A DNA stretch of 64,000 nucleotides from Acidobacteriota bacterium (GTDB taxonomy: Bacteria; Acidobacteriota; Blastocatellia; Pyrinomonadales; Pyrinomonadaceae): NCBI GenBank assembly GCA_023389035.1, contig JAEWFC010000010.1, positions 157,605 through 221,604 on the forward strand, read 5' to 3'. The notes under the pieces were generated by a model. The model was not told where the DNA came from, ran no database searches, and saw only the letters and a list, made by a program, of their open reading frames with translations. This document shows, piece by piece, positions 1-8,879 of this stretch. The position numbers were made by a program, and so were the translations under genes. The stretch's first letter is position 1. The number at the start of each line of letters is the position of its first letter.

Positions 1-153
1 AAGTTCGCCGCCAAACGGTGTATGCTACTTGGTTAGTTAGTGATGCTTCGGTCGCGATACCGTGTAGATCTGCAGTGTTGCTTTCAGGCGTACTCAATTA
101 CATTCCGAAATCGGTAGAAGTGAGGGGCCATTTGTCCCGCAAAAGTACATAAA

Positions 154-1200
154 ATGGCATTAAAATCATTATTTAGTCTATTTTCCAGCGATCTCGCGAT
201 CGACCTTGGAACGGCGAACACGCTTGTCTATGCGAAGGGCCGCGGCATCGTTGTCAGCGAGCCATCGATCGTAGCGATCAACAAGGTGACGAACCAGGTC
301 GAAGCGGTCGGCCGCGACGCGAAGGAAATGCTCGGCCGTACGCCCGGCAACATCGTCGCTATCAGGCCGATGAAGGACGGCGTGATCGCGAACTTTGAGG
401 TCACCGAGAAAATGCTCCAGCATTTTATTCGCAAGGCCCATAACGGTAAATCTTGGGTGAGGCCTCGCGTGGTGATCGGCATTCCTTCGGAGATCACGCA
501 GGTCGAACGGCGAGCTGTCGAAGATTCTGCATACCGTGCGAAAGCTTCAGAGGTGTATCTGGTCGAAGAGGCGATGGCGGCGGCGATCGGTGCCGGCCTG
601 CCGATCACGGAACCTCACGGAAACATGGTTGTCGATATCGGTGGCGGTACCACGGACATCGCGGTCATCTCGCTCTCGGGCATCGTCTATTCGCGTGCGG
701 TACGCGTTGCGGGTAACGAGATGGACGACGCCATCACGCAGTACATCAAGCGTAAATACAACCTGCTGATCGGTGAACGAACCTCAGAAGCGATCAAGAT
801 CGCTCTCGGAAGCGCGTTCCCACTTGACGAGCCGCTGTCGATGGACGTTCGCGGCCGTAACCTGATCGAAGGAATTCCGAAGACGATCACGATGACGGAC
901 GAAGAGATCCGCGAAGCGCTTTCCGACGCGGTTTCCACCATCATAAATGCCGTGCGTGTCGCACTGGAGCGAACGCCTCCCGAACTTTCGGCGGATATCG
1001 TCGAACGAGGAATAGTGCTGACCGGCGGCGGTGCCCTGCTTAAGAATCTCGATAAGCGTCTGATGATCGAGACCGGCCTGCCGGTCGTGATCGCAGACGA
1101 TCCGCTCTCCTCAGTAGTTCTCGGCACCGGAAAGATGCTGTCAGATATCGAACTGCTGAAGCGCGTCCGCTGGGACAACTCATTAATGACCGGAAACTAA
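154..1200 (+). CDS. mreB: Rod-shape-determining protein MreB
   Basis: Bacterial actin homologue that forms ATP-dependent filaments under the inner membrane and positions the cell-wall elongation machinery. The 348-residue length is typical. The first phosphate-binding loop DLGTAN is at residues 17-22, the second, DIGGGTTD, at 161-168, and the adenosine motif TGGGA near residue 293. The N-terminal run of Leu, Phe and Lys before the first loop fits the membrane-binding amphipathic helix of Gram-negative MreB. The start ATG has no clear Shine-Dalgarno sequence, but it is the only start giving the expected N-terminus. It is the first gene of a mreB-mreC-mreD-mrdA-rodA-PBP1A series on the same strand; a 77-bp palindromic element separates it from mreC. 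Family assignment is secure. Confidence 0.97.
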   Translation: MALKSLFSLFSSDLAIDLGTANTLVYAKGRGIVVSEPSIVAINKVTNQVEAVGRDAKEMLGRTPGNIVAIRPMKDGVIANFEVTEKMLQHFIRKAHNGKSWVRPRVVIGIPSEITQVERRAVEDSAYRAKASEVYLVEEAMAAAIGAGLPITEPHGNMVVDIGGGTTDIAVISLSGIVYSRAVRVAGNEMDDAITQYIKRKYNLLIGERTSEAIKIALGSAFPLDEPLSMDVRGRNLIEGIPKTITMTDEEIREALSDAVSTIINAVRVALERTPPELSADIVERGIVLTGGGALLKNLDKRLMIETGLPVVIADDPLSSVVLGTGKMLSDIELLKRVRWDNSLMTGN

Positions 1201-1201
1201 C

Positions 1202-1278
1202 TAGTGGTGAATGGTGAGTGGTGAGTGCTGGGTCTGTAGATCTTTCGTTCACCACTTACCGTTCATCGTTCACCACTA
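1202..1278. repeat. Palindromic intergenic element between mreB and mreC
   Basis: This 77-bp element fills almost the whole gap between mreB and mreC. Its ends are a perfect 10-bp inverted repeat, TAGTGGTGAA at 1202-1211 and TTCACCACTA at 1269-1278. Inside, each arm repeats GGTGA-type units (left arm) or TTCACC/TTCATC-type units (right arm), so the transcript could fold into a long imperfect hairpin. No T-run follows, so it is not a classical intrinsic terminator. It resembles a REP-like or MITE-like palindrome, or an attenuating or RNA-processing hairpin inside the mre operon. Whether it recurs elsewhere in the genome cannot be seen here. Confidence 0.6.
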
Positions 1279-1284
1279 AAACAG

Positions 1285-2184
1285 ATGGTTGAGCGAAGTC
1301 AACAAGAAGTTTGGAGATTGACGCCTTGGCTAGTCGTTGTTCTGTGCGTCGGAAACTTCGTGTTGATGGCCTTTGACGCGCGGGAGATAACGTCCGGACA
1401 GAGAGTTATCAGGGTTTGGACGCAGACGGCTGCCGATTTCATCCAGTCGCCGGTGACATCGATCAGCTCGGGCATCGCCGGTTACTTTGGTTCCATCGCA
1501 AATCTTCGGTCCGCACAGGACGAAAATCAACAATTCAAACAGCGCGTTCAGGAACTGGAGCTCGAGCTGAAAGGCAAAGAGGACCTGGTTAACGAGAACG
1601 AACGGCTTCGCGGACTGCTCTCGCTAAAAGAAGAAACGAGCTACAAGATCGTGCCGGCGCGCGTCATCGGCCGCGATCCTTCGGTCTGGTTCGAATCATC
1701 GATCATCAATCGCGGCAGCATGGACGGCGTAAAGCTGAACATGCCGATCGTAACGGACGGCGGCTTGGTCGGCCGTGTGACCGCGGTCGGGCCGCTGACT
1801 GCGCAAGTAGATCTGATAACGCACGATAAGTCGGGCGTCGGGGCCATCGTCGGCGAGATAAGCGGGTCGAATGCCTTGGGCGTTATCGGCGGAACAAATA
1901 AGGACATTCTGGAGATGCGGTATGTCCCGGGCTCGATCGAGGTATCGGTCGGGCAGATCGTTTACACATCGGGCCAGGACGGCATTTATCCTGCCGGCCT
2001 CAGGATCGGCGAGATCGTCGATATCAAAAGTGGTTCAGCGACAACACCTCACGTCATTTCGGTTAGGGCTGCCGGCCGTATCGCGGCAATGCAGGAGGTC
2101 GCCGTCCTGCTGTACGACCCGCCCGAGAAAGAGGAATTCGATCAAAAGCTTCCCAACGCTCTGAAAGGCCCGAAAGGTAAATGA
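1285..2184 (+). CDS. mreC: Rod-shape-determining protein MreC
   Basis: Bitopic inner-membrane protein that links MreB filaments to the periplasmic synthases PBP2 and RodA. A short cytoplasmic start (about 12 residues) is followed by one membrane helix at about residues 13-33. A polar coiled coil with many E, L, K and N residues lies at about 75-115, and the beta-rich MreC core follows (VIGRDPSVW, GLVGRV, VYTSGQDGIYPAGL motifs). The 299-residue length is normal. The C-terminal tail is charged. The start is ATG at 1285, directly after the palindromic element. Its last four bases overlap the mreD start (ATGA), which suggests translational coupling. Confidence 0.95.
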   Translation: MVERSQQEVWRLTPWLVVVLCVGNFVLMAFDAREITSGQRVIRVWTQTAADFIQSPVTSISSGIAGYFGSIANLRSAQDENQQFKQRVQELELELKGKEDLVNENERLRGLLSLKEETSYKIVPARVIGRDPSVWFESSIINRGSMDGVKLNMPIVTDGGLVGRVTAVGPLTAQVDLITHDKSGVGAIVGEISGSNALGVIGGTNKDILEMRYVPGSIEVSVGQIVYTSGQDGIYPAGLRIGEIVDIKSGSATTPHVISVRAAGRIAAMQEVAVLLYDPPEKEEFDQKLPNALKGPKGK

Positions 2185-2726
2185 ACAACCTCAAGATCAC
2201 CATAGCCCTGATAGTTGCCGTGATGCTGCAGTGGACGCTGCGAAACATCGCGGAGCCTTTGGCCTATATCGATCTGCCGCTGATCATAATCGTCTATGCC
2301 GCACTGCAGCGCGATGCGATCAAAGCGGTGTTCTTTGGGACGTTTGCGGGACTCGCGGTCGATGCTCTGAGCGGCGGCCTGCTGGGTGCTAACGGTTTTT
2401 CGAAAACGCTGATCGCGTTCATGGTCTCGGAGCTCGCACGCCGGGTGTACATGGACAACCTTCTTTTACGCATCCCCGTCATAGCTGGAGCGTGTTTACT
2501 GGATGATCTTGTGTATTTCGGAGTTCATCGGCTGCTCGGCCAGGAGCCTGCCGGCCAGATATATGTGATAGCCGCTTACACGCTGATAGGTACCACGATC
2601 GCCGGAACCATTATTTACATCTTTTTGGACTATTTGTTCTCGGACCGAGCGCGTTCACGTAAACGCGAAATGTTCCCGACCCGCAGGCAGACGCGGCGTC
2701 GTAATCCGATACGTTTAGGAAAGTAG
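2181..2726 (+). CDS. mreD: Rod-shape-determining protein MreD
   Basis: Small polytopic inner-membrane protein of the elongasome. The 181 residues contain about five hydrophobic helices, beginning at the N-terminus (ITIALIVAVMLQW). An internal GLAVDALSGGLLGANG segment is typical of MreD, which varies more than MreB and MreC. The C-terminus is very basic (many Arg) and presumably cytoplasmic. The start ATG overlaps the mreC stop by four bases, and mrdA starts six bases after the stop. Identification relies on the membrane pattern, the DALSGGLLG segment and the fixed gene order. Confidence 0.92.
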   Translation: MNNLKITIALIVAVMLQWTLRNIAEPLAYIDLPLIIIVYAALQRDAIKAVFFGTFAGLAVDALSGGLLGANGFSKTLIAFMVSELARRVYMDNLLLRIPVIAGACLLDDLVYFGVHRLLGQEPAGQIYVIAAYTLIGTTIAGTIIYIFLDYLFSDRARSRKREMFPTRRQTRRRNPIRLGK

Positions 2727-2732
2727 GCAGTA

Positions 2733-4598
2733 ATGAAACTCAACGAAAGCTCACAGAATCTGGGTATCCGTATCGGTACGATCCAGATCGTTGCGTTTGT
2801 CCTACTGGCATTGCTGGGCGTCAGGCTCTACTATCTGCAGGTCGTTCGCGGCGAATACTTTGCCGAGCGTGCAGAGAATCAGCGAATACGTCTTATACCG
2901 ATCCCGGCTCCGCGAGGAGCGATCTTCGACCGAAACGGTAAGATACTGGTAGATTCCCGCCCGACCTTTAACGTCGTTCTATCGAACGAGCCAATCAAGA
3001 ACATCGATGTCACGGACCGCATCGACGTATATGCACGCGGACTTTCTATCGCTCCGGAATACGTCGTCGAACGCCTGAACGCCATCAAGAAGCAAAACGA
3101 TTTCGAAACGCTTGTCCTGAAAGAAAGTGTCACGATGCAGGATATAGCGTGGGTCGAATCGCACTCGCTCGAATATCCTGAGCTCCGCGTTGAGATCCGG
3201 CCGCAGAGGTTCTATCCGCACGGCGAGATACTTGCCCACGTGCTCGGTTACGTCGGCGAGATCAGTCCGAAACAGCTCGAGCTTGAAGAATACAAGTCAA
3301 AAGGCATGCGTGCCGGCGACATCATAGGCAAGGGCGGGCTCGAGCAGTCGTACGACGAATTTCTGCGCGGCCGGCCCGGATACCGAAAGGTGATCGTCGA
3401 CAGCCGCGGACGTCTTCAGTCAGAGATCGAGCGCGTCGAACCGCAGGCGGGCCAGGATATGGTCTCAACGATCGATCTTGACCTGCAGATGGCAGCGGAG
3501 CAGCAGCTTCAAAATTCAGCCTCGAAGCGCGGTACCATTCTCGCGATGGACCCGCGCAACGGCGAAATGCTCGTGATGGCATCGCAGCCTTCGTTCGACC
3601 CGAATATCTTTGTTCAGGGCAGCAGAACGCCGGAAGGCAGAAAACAGATCGCGGCGTACTGGCAGGACGAAGGCAGGCCGCTCTACAACCGCGCGACACA
3701 GGGACGTTACCCGCCAGGATCGACCTGGAAGATCCCGATGTCGGTCGGCGGATTTCAGAGCGACGCGATCGTTGTTGAAAAATCGTCGTTCGCATGCGGC
3801 GGCGGCATACAGATCGGCAACAAGTTCACGAAGTGCATGGGCAACCACGGCTCGCCCACGCTGATCCCTGCGATCGCACGCTCATGCAACGGTTACTACT
3901 ATCGCCTGGGCCTTAAGATGCAGATCGAGGGGATAATCGACATGGTCGAGACCTTTGAATACGACAAGCTCACGGGGATCGATATTCCAAATGAAAAACT
4001 CGGCCAGACGCCCAAGAGCTGGAAACCGATCGTCGAGAAACGTGAGGGCAAATGGTCCGATATACGTACTGTATATGCCTCTATCGGACAGGACACGGTC
4101 GTGGTCACACCGATCTCGCTGATCCGCACTATCTCAGCTGTCGGGATGTTCGGGCGTATGTACGTTCCGCATTTTATGAAAGAGTTCCGCCCAATTTCAG
4201 CAAGCGAGAACTTCGAAGCGCGAGCGGCGTTCGGTTACCAGAATACTGAGCCCAAGGTGATCGAGATGTCGGCTGCTGAGCAGAAGATGGTGGCTGAGGG
4301 AATGTGGACCGCAGTGAATGGCGGCGGAACCGCAGGCGTCGTCAGGATGCCCGGTTTCGACGTTGCTGCCAAGACCGGCACGGCGCAGGCTCCCGGCAGT
4401 GCGCGTGGGGAAAAGGACCATGCGTGGATCGTGACGTTCGCCCCGGCATACGACCCTGAGATATCTGTCATAGGCCTTATTGAAAACGTCGGCTTCGGCG
4501 GCACGCACGCAGGACCGGCCGTTCGCGGAGTGTACGAGGCCTACTTAGCGAAACATCCGACATATAAAAGCGAGCAGACCGAGGTAGCCGCACGATAG
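2733..4598 (+). CDS. mrdA: Penicillin-binding protein 2 (elongation-specific transpeptidase)
   Basis: Class B PBP that cross-links peptidoglycan during side-wall growth as the partner of RodA. A single N-terminal membrane helix at about residues 15-36 is followed by the PBP dimerisation/pedestal domain (RGAIFDRNG at 61-69, GDIIGKGGLEQSYD at 195-208). The transpeptidase domain has the active-site motifs STWK (330-333, nucleophile S330), SCN (384-386) and KTG near residue 548. The 621-residue length is usual for PBP2. It sits between mreD and rodA with only short gaps, the canonical PBP2-RodA pairing. All catalytic motifs are intact. Confidence 0.96.
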   Translation: MKLNESSQNLGIRIGTIQIVAFVLLALLGVRLYYLQVVRGEYFAERAENQRIRLIPIPAPRGAIFDRNGKILVDSRPTFNVVLSNEPIKNIDVTDRIDVYARGLSIAPEYVVERLNAIKKQNDFETLVLKESVTMQDIAWVESHSLEYPELRVEIRPQRFYPHGEILAHVLGYVGEISPKQLELEEYKSKGMRAGDIIGKGGLEQSYDEFLRGRPGYRKVIVDSRGRLQSEIERVEPQAGQDMVSTIDLDLQMAAEQQLQNSASKRGTILAMDPRNGEMLVMASQPSFDPNIFVQGSRTPEGRKQIAAYWQDEGRPLYNRATQGRYPPGSTWKIPMSVGGFQSDAIVVEKSSFACGGGIQIGNKFTKCMGNHGSPTLIPAIARSCNGYYYRLGLKMQIEGIIDMVETFEYDKLTGIDIPNEKLGQTPKSWKPIVEKREGKWSDIRTVYASIGQDTVVVTPISLIRTISAVGMFGRMYVPHFMKEFRPISASENFEARAAFGYQNTEPKVIEMSAAEQKMVAEGMWTAVNGGGTAGVVRMPGFDVAAKTGTAQAPGSARGEKDHAWIVTFAPAYDPEISVIGLIENVGFGGTHAGPAVRGVYEAYLAKHPTYKSEQTEVAAR

Positions 4599-4622
4599 TC
4601 GGGCAGGAGATTACGAGCACGA

Positions 4623-5741
4623 GTGGTTGCGATCATCGACAAACGAGACCTTAGGGATTTTGACTGGCTGACATCTTTGCTGGCGGTCGCGATCGCGTCC
4701 TTTGGCATCTGGCAGATCCATAATGCCGTGCCATCGGAATCGTATTGGTCAAAACAGATAATTGGGCTCGGCATCGCGGTATTCGCATTCATTGTCGTTG
4801 CTTTGACGGATTACCGTCGAATCATTGAAGCCGCCCCGTTCTTCTATGGTTTCGCACTGCTGCTGTTGTTTCTGGTTTTAACGCCGCTAGGTGTCGAGGT
4901 CAACGGGCAGCAAGCGTGGGTACGCCTGCCGATCGTCGGACAGTTTCAGCCATCAGAATTTGCTAAGGTCCCGACGGTGCTTATGCTTGCCAAATACTTC
5001 GGTGCAAGACGATCGGGCACGCTGCGGTTAAAAGAGGTGATGGTTGGCTGCGCGATCCTCGCGGGACCGGTCGGACTGATCATGCTGGAACCGGATGCGG
5101 GCCAGGCGTTGACGTACTTTCCGATCCTTGGCGCGGTCCTCTTTCTTTCGGCTATCAAGATTCGGTACGTGGTCGCCGCGCTTGTCGCTGCTGCGATCTT
5201 TGTTCCGACCGCTTACATTGCCGGTGTTCAGACCGGAGTGATCAAGCGCTATCAGCAGGAACGGATAATGGCGATCTTGGATCCTGAAAGCGCCGATCCG
5301 CGGGGTTATGGCTACCACACCGTGCAATCGATGATCACGGTCGGAAAGGGCGGATTGTCCGGGATAAAGGGTGAAAGTGAAACGTCGCAGAGCGTTCTGA
5401 AGTTTTTGCCGGAGCCGCAAACCGACTTTATTTTTGCAGTGACGGCCGAGAATACCGGGTTTATCGGTTGCGTATCTTTGCTGCTCGCGTTTGCCCTGCT
5501 GATATCCAGGCTGATCGCCGGCGCACGCGATTCAAACGACCGGGCGGGAATGCTCGTGATAATGGCTATCGCGACGTCGCTCACCTTCCAGATCTTTATC
5601 AACGTCGGCATGACGCTGGGCTTTTTGCCGGTGATCGGTGTCCCCCTGCCGTTGATGAGCGCGGGGCTTTCGGCGCTGTTATCTACATTTATCGCTATAG
5701 GTTTTGTTGTTAGTATTAAGATGCGGCGGTTCGTTAACTAG
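4623..5741 (+). CDS. rodA: SEDS peptidoglycan glycosyltransferase RodA
   Basis: Polytopic SEDS-family glycosyltransferase that polymerises lipid II in the elongasome together with PBP2. The 372 residues contain about ten hydrophobic segments. Signature stretches are NGQQAWVRL and QFQPSEFAK, and the catalytic-loop region LPEPQTDFIFAV...ENTGFIG, whose Asp matches the essential RodA Asp. The C-terminal GVPLPLMSAG motif is also typical of SEDS proteins. The start is GTG at 4623, 24 bases after the mrdA stop, with a purine-rich GGCAGGAG sequence upstream. It closes the core mre operon; the class A PBP gene follows after 24 bases. Confidence 0.95.
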   Translation: MVAIIDKRDLRDFDWLTSLLAVAIASFGIWQIHNAVPSESYWSKQIIGLGIAVFAFIVVALTDYRRIIEAAPFFYGFALLLLFLVLTPLGVEVNGQQAWVRLPIVGQFQPSEFAKVPTVLMLAKYFGARRSGTLRLKEVMVGCAILAGPVGLIMLEPDAGQALTYFPILGAVLFLSAIKIRYVVAALVAAAIFVPTAYIAGVQTGVIKRYQQERIMAILDPESADPRGYGYHTVQSMITVGKGGLSGIKGESETSQSVLKFLPEPQTDFIFAVTAENTGFIGCVSLLLAFALLISRLIAGARDSNDRAGMLVIMAIATSLTFQIFINVGMTLGFLPVIGVPLPLMSAGLSALLSTFIAIGFVVSIKMRRFVN

Positions 5742-5765
5742 CCGGGCCGCGTCGGAGATGTTCAT

Positions 5766-8324
5766 ATGGCAAGGGAAAGAAAGATCGTAGAACGTGAAGT
5801 GCGTTCGGTGGAGCGCAAACACGGTTGGGGAGTTCGTGCGGTATGGGTCGTTCTCGCCCTGCTGCTTGCCGGATCTGGCGGAGCCCTCACCGGCCTGCTC
5901 GCTTCCTACTATTTGAACAACTCGCGATATTCCGTCGAAGTATCGGCACTTGCCAGCTATCGCCCGCCGCAGGTGACTACCATCTATGCAGACGACGGCG
6001 AGACGGTCCTTGCAGAGTTCGCGATCGAGAAGCGCATTCCCATCAAAGAACAAGACATTCCGAAGAACGTCGAGAATGCCCTGCTCGCTATCGAAGACTA
6101 TCGATATTACGACCACATAGGCATCGATCCTTATCGGATCATGGGCGTCGTCTTCAAGAACTTTACGACGGGCCGTATGGAAGGAGCTTCGACCATCACG
6201 CAGCAGCTGGCCAAGAATCTATTCCTCTATAAGGACCAGACATACACACGTAAGGTCAACGAGTGGATGGTCGCTCTGCAGATAGAACGCTTTTATACAA
6301 AGCGGCAGATCCTCGAGATGTATATGAACTACGTCTTTCTCGGGGCCGGTGCATATGGATTTGAGGCCGGTGCGAGAACGTATTTCGGCAAATCGCTGAA
6401 GGACCTCAATCTCGAGGAAGCTGCACTTCTGGCGGCAATTCCTAAGTCACCGGAGTACTCGCCGACGCGAAACCGCGAAAAGGCGAAGATCCGGCGGAAC
6501 ATCGTTCTCGACCAGATGGCAAAGTACGGCTACATCTCCGAGGGCGAGGCCGAGAGAGCTAAAGCTACGGAAATAAAGCTGGCCGACACTGCCTACTATC
6601 AGTCGCTGCCAAAATCGACGGCTTGGGATTACCCGGTCGAAGAGATCCGCAAATATCTCGAAGAAAAATACACAACACGCGTAGCCCAGGGCGGGCTCAA
6701 GGTCTATTCGACGATCAACGTTGAGGCCCAGCAGATCGCGACCAAGGTGATCCGCGAAAAGCTTCGCGCTTTCGACAAGAATCGAGCATGGCGTTCTGAT
6801 TATCGCAACATTTTGGTGGACCCGAATGATGAACCGCTGACCGATCCTAAGGATATCGAGAAAGCTCTCGACGCCTTTAAGCACGCCGATTGGTACGGTG
6901 ACGAGTACGAGGAAGGCGAATATATCAAGGGCCTGGTGATGAAGGCGAATCCGGGTTCCGATCAGGTAGGTGTGCGGTTCGGACGATATAAGGCGGTGGT
7001 CGGACGTGAAGATATGGGCCGCAGCAAAAAACGGCCGAACGATGAGCTAAAGCCCGGCTTTCTCGCAGAGTTCCTCGTGAAAAAGGTAAATGAGGAAACG
7101 ATGACGCTCGAGGTCGAGCTGTCTCAAGTTCCCGAGATCCAGGCATCGATAGTTACCGTCAACAGTAAGAACGGCGAGATAGTGTGCATGGTTGGCGGTT
7201 ACGACTATCACACCAACCGGTTTAACAATGCGACACAAGGCCTGAGGCAGACGGGTTCTGCGTACAAGCCTTTCATTTACACGGCCGCTGTCGAAGAAGG
7301 TATGACGCCTGACATGCTGGTCAGCGGAGCCCCGATAAAACGCGGCGGATGGTCACCGCATAACTACGACGGTTCGCCAAGCCACCCGAATGTGCCGATG
7401 AAGATCGCGCTTGCAAAGTCATACAACCTCGCGGCCGTTCATCTGCTGGAACAGGTTGGAATACAGACCGGTGCACAGATGGTCAGGCGTTTCGGCATCT
7501 CAAACCCGATGGCTCCGAGTTTGCCGTCAGCCTTGGGGGCGTCGGAGGCCTCGCTGCTTGAGATGACATCTGCATACGGTGTTTTTCCGAACAAGGGCGT
7601 TCGCGTCCAGCCGCATTTGATCCGCAAAGTATATAGCCGCGACGGTACCTTGCTCGAAGAGTTCGATGGCACCAGTTCAAAGGTCACCAATGAATACGTC
7701 GCGCTGACGATGGTCGATATGATGCGGGGCGTGACGTCCGGCGGCGGAACAGCGGCTGGTGCAAGCGCCGGCGGGCAGCCGTTGGCCGGCAAGACAGGTA
7801 CGGTCAACAATCATACCGACGTTTGGTTCATCGGCTACACGCCGACCTACGCTACCGGCGTCTGGATGGGCAATCCCTTGAGAAAGGAATCGCTCGGCCG
7901 CGGCATGACCGGCGGCGGCACAGCGCTTCCGATCTTCAACGCCTTCATGAACCCTTTCATGAAGGATAAAGAAAAGGAAAGGTTCCCTGCAGCACCGGCG
8001 ATGCCGCCTGAGATCCGTGCGGAAATGGAGCGTCGAAAACGTGAAGAGCGTGAACAGCTGGAACGTGCAGACCTGAACGCTATACGAACGGGCGCGGTCT
8101 CGAACACACCAAAACCGCCGGGATCTGACCTGAACGATCCACCGGCCTCATCGGGCCCTGATACTCAGCCGGGTGCCGGCACCGCATTACCGGCCGCCGC
8201 CGAACCTGAACGGCCGGTAGTCGTCAAACCCCCGCCGCCCAGACCGGTCGCTCCGCCTGCACAAGAGCAACCGTCCGCACCCGAGGGCGGACGCCGCCGC
8301 GGGAAGAAAGGCGACGGCCGCTAA
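5766..8324 (+). CDS. mrcA: Class A penicillin-binding protein 1A (glycosyltransferase/transpeptidase)
   Basis: Bifunctional peptidoglycan synthase. A basic cytoplasmic tail is followed by a membrane helix at about residues 24-48. The GT51 domain shows EDYRYYDHIG with catalytic Glu110, GASTITQQLAKN (140-151), and the third and fourth GT51 motifs around residues 165-210. The transpeptidase domain has SAYK (498-501), an SYN motif and an AGKTGT motif. The C-terminal ~110 residues are low complexity, rich in Pro, Glu, Arg and Ala, and probably disordered. The length of 852 is slightly above average because of that tail. It lies 24 bases after rodA on the same strand and is followed by a strong terminator, so it is probably the last gene of the elongasome transcript. 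Confidence 0.94.
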   Translation: MARERKIVEREVRSVERKHGWGVRAVWVVLALLLAGSGGALTGLLASYYLNNSRYSVEVSALASYRPPQVTTIYADDGETVLAEFAIEKRIPIKEQDIPKNVENALLAIEDYRYYDHIGIDPYRIMGVVFKNFTTGRMEGASTITQQLAKNLFLYKDQTYTRKVNEWMVALQIERFYTKRQILEMYMNYVFLGAGAYGFEAGARTYFGKSLKDLNLEEAALLAAIPKSPEYSPTRNREKAKIRRNIVLDQMAKYGYISEGEAERAKATEIKLADTAYYQSLPKSTAWDYPVEEIRKYLEEKYTTRVAQGGLKVYSTINVEAQQIATKVIREKLRAFDKNRAWRSDYRNILVDPNDEPLTDPKDIEKALDAFKHADWYGDEYEEGEYIKGLVMKANPGSDQVGVRFGRYKAVVGREDMGRSKKRPNDELKPGFLAEFLVKKVNEETMTLEVELSQVPEIQASIVTVNSKNGEIVCMVGGYDYHTNRFNNATQGLRQTGSAYKPFIYTAAVEEGMTPDMLVSGAPIKRGGWSPHNYDGSPSHPNVPMKIALAKSYNLAAVHLLEQVGIQTGAQMVRRFGISNPMAPSLPSALGASEASLLEMTSAYGVFPNKGVRVQPHLIRKVYSRDGTLLEEFDGTSSKVTNEYVALTMVDMMRGVTSGGGTAAGASAGGQPLAGKTGTVNNHTDVWFIGYTPTYATGVWMGNPLRKESLGRGMTGGGTALPIFNAFMNPFMKDKEKERFPAAPAMPPEIRAEMERRKREEREQLERADLNAIRTGAVSNTPKPPGSDLNDPPASSGPDTQPGAGTALPAAAEPERPVVVKPPPPRPVAPPAQEQPSAPEGGRRRGKKGDGR

Positions 8325-8340
8325 ACAACCTGGTCATATC

Positions 8341-8379
8341 AAAGATGGCATGGATCACGATCCGTGCCGTCTTTCTTTT
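8341..8379 (+). terminator. Intrinsic terminator after PBP1A gene
   Basis: A 15-bp stem pairs 8341-8355 with 8360-8374, closed by the tetraloop CACG, with two G-U pairs in the RNA, followed by a T-rich run. It should end the mre/PBP transcript. Confidence 0.85.
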
Positions 8380-8500
8380 TGTGCGACCTGCCGTGTAAGC
8401 AGTGGCATAAAAGCATTTACGCTATTGAGTCAACTGCGGCCGCCCGCAATTTCAGCCGTTTCTCTCCGGAAAAAAGCTCCGAAGTTAGATAAATGAAACC

Positions 8501-8752
8501 GAATGTTACGCGACAAACAAAAAATGTTACGTAACAAAATCAATTTGTGTGGTGACAAAAGAGCAAAGTCTCGTGACAAATCAAAAAAGTCTCGTGACAA
8601 ATGAGCAAAGTCTCGTGACAAATCAAAAAAGTCTCGTGACAAACTGAAAATGTCTGCTAACAAATTGAAAAAGTGCGCTAACAAATTAGAAATGTTACGT
8701 AACAAATAAAAAAAGTCTGCTAACAAAAGCGAAAAGTCACGGAACATTTCGG
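8501..8752. repeat. Array of twelve 21-bp tandem repeats with a conserved dyad
   Basis: Twelve units of exactly 21 bp follow one another with no insertion or deletion. The approximate consensus is AAAAGTCTCGTGACAAATNAA. In every unit, GT at positions 5-6 and AC at positions 13-14 are invariant, giving a GT-6-AC dyad. Units 2 and 10 carry the perfect palindrome GTTACGTAAC, while the middle units (4-7) share GTCTCGTGAC. Each dyad is flanked by A-tracts spaced 21 bp, two helical turns, so the array should be bent or present sites on one DNA face. Sequence varies between units but the period does not, which points to selection on spacing. Candidate roles are a cooperative protein-binding array or a remnant coding repeat of heptads. 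Confidence 0.85.
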
Positions 8753-8828
8753 AACGATCGACCTACGGAGCCGGGTTTTCGCGATACATCGACTTGTTTG
8801 TGGCGTCGGCGCCTGCCCGATACGCGAA

Positions 8829-8857
8829 ACAAAAAGGCCGCCTCGAAAGACGGCCTC
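8829..8857 (-). terminator. Intrinsic terminator for the esterase gene
   Basis: On the minus strand the stem AGGCCG/CGGCCT (8851-8856 with 8835-8840) has a 10-base loop and is followed by TTTTTGTTT. It lies just downstream of the esterase stop. Confidence 0.75.
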
Positions 8858-8879
8858 ACTAATCGTTTCTCCTACTTCC

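Larger units (their letters stand above)
8325..8879. other. 555-bp intergenic region with terminators and a 21-bp repeat array
   Basis: No convincing gene lies between the PBP1A gene and the esterase gene. The region holds the PBP1A terminator (8341-8379), an A-rich 21-bp tandem repeat array (8501-8752) and the minus-strand esterase terminator (8829-8857). A 105-codon open frame on the minus strand (8430-8747) is a by-product of the repeat and lacks a ribosome-binding site. Confidence 0.7.

Noticed and set aside
453..716. Short frame inside mreB
   Set aside because: Shadow of mreB in another frame, with no start signal and no family resemblance.
8430..8747. Minus-strand 105-residue protein as a real gene
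   Set aside because: No ribosome-binding site, sequence consists only of the repeat, and the plus strand is equally repetitive with stops.
8501..8752. CRISPR array
   Set aside because: The units are contiguous 21-bp repeats with no spacers, and no cas genes are nearby.
8501..8752. parS/ParB-binding centromere
   Set aside because: The conserved dyad is a 10-mer GT-N6-AC, not the 16-bp parS consensus, and no parAB genes are in the window.
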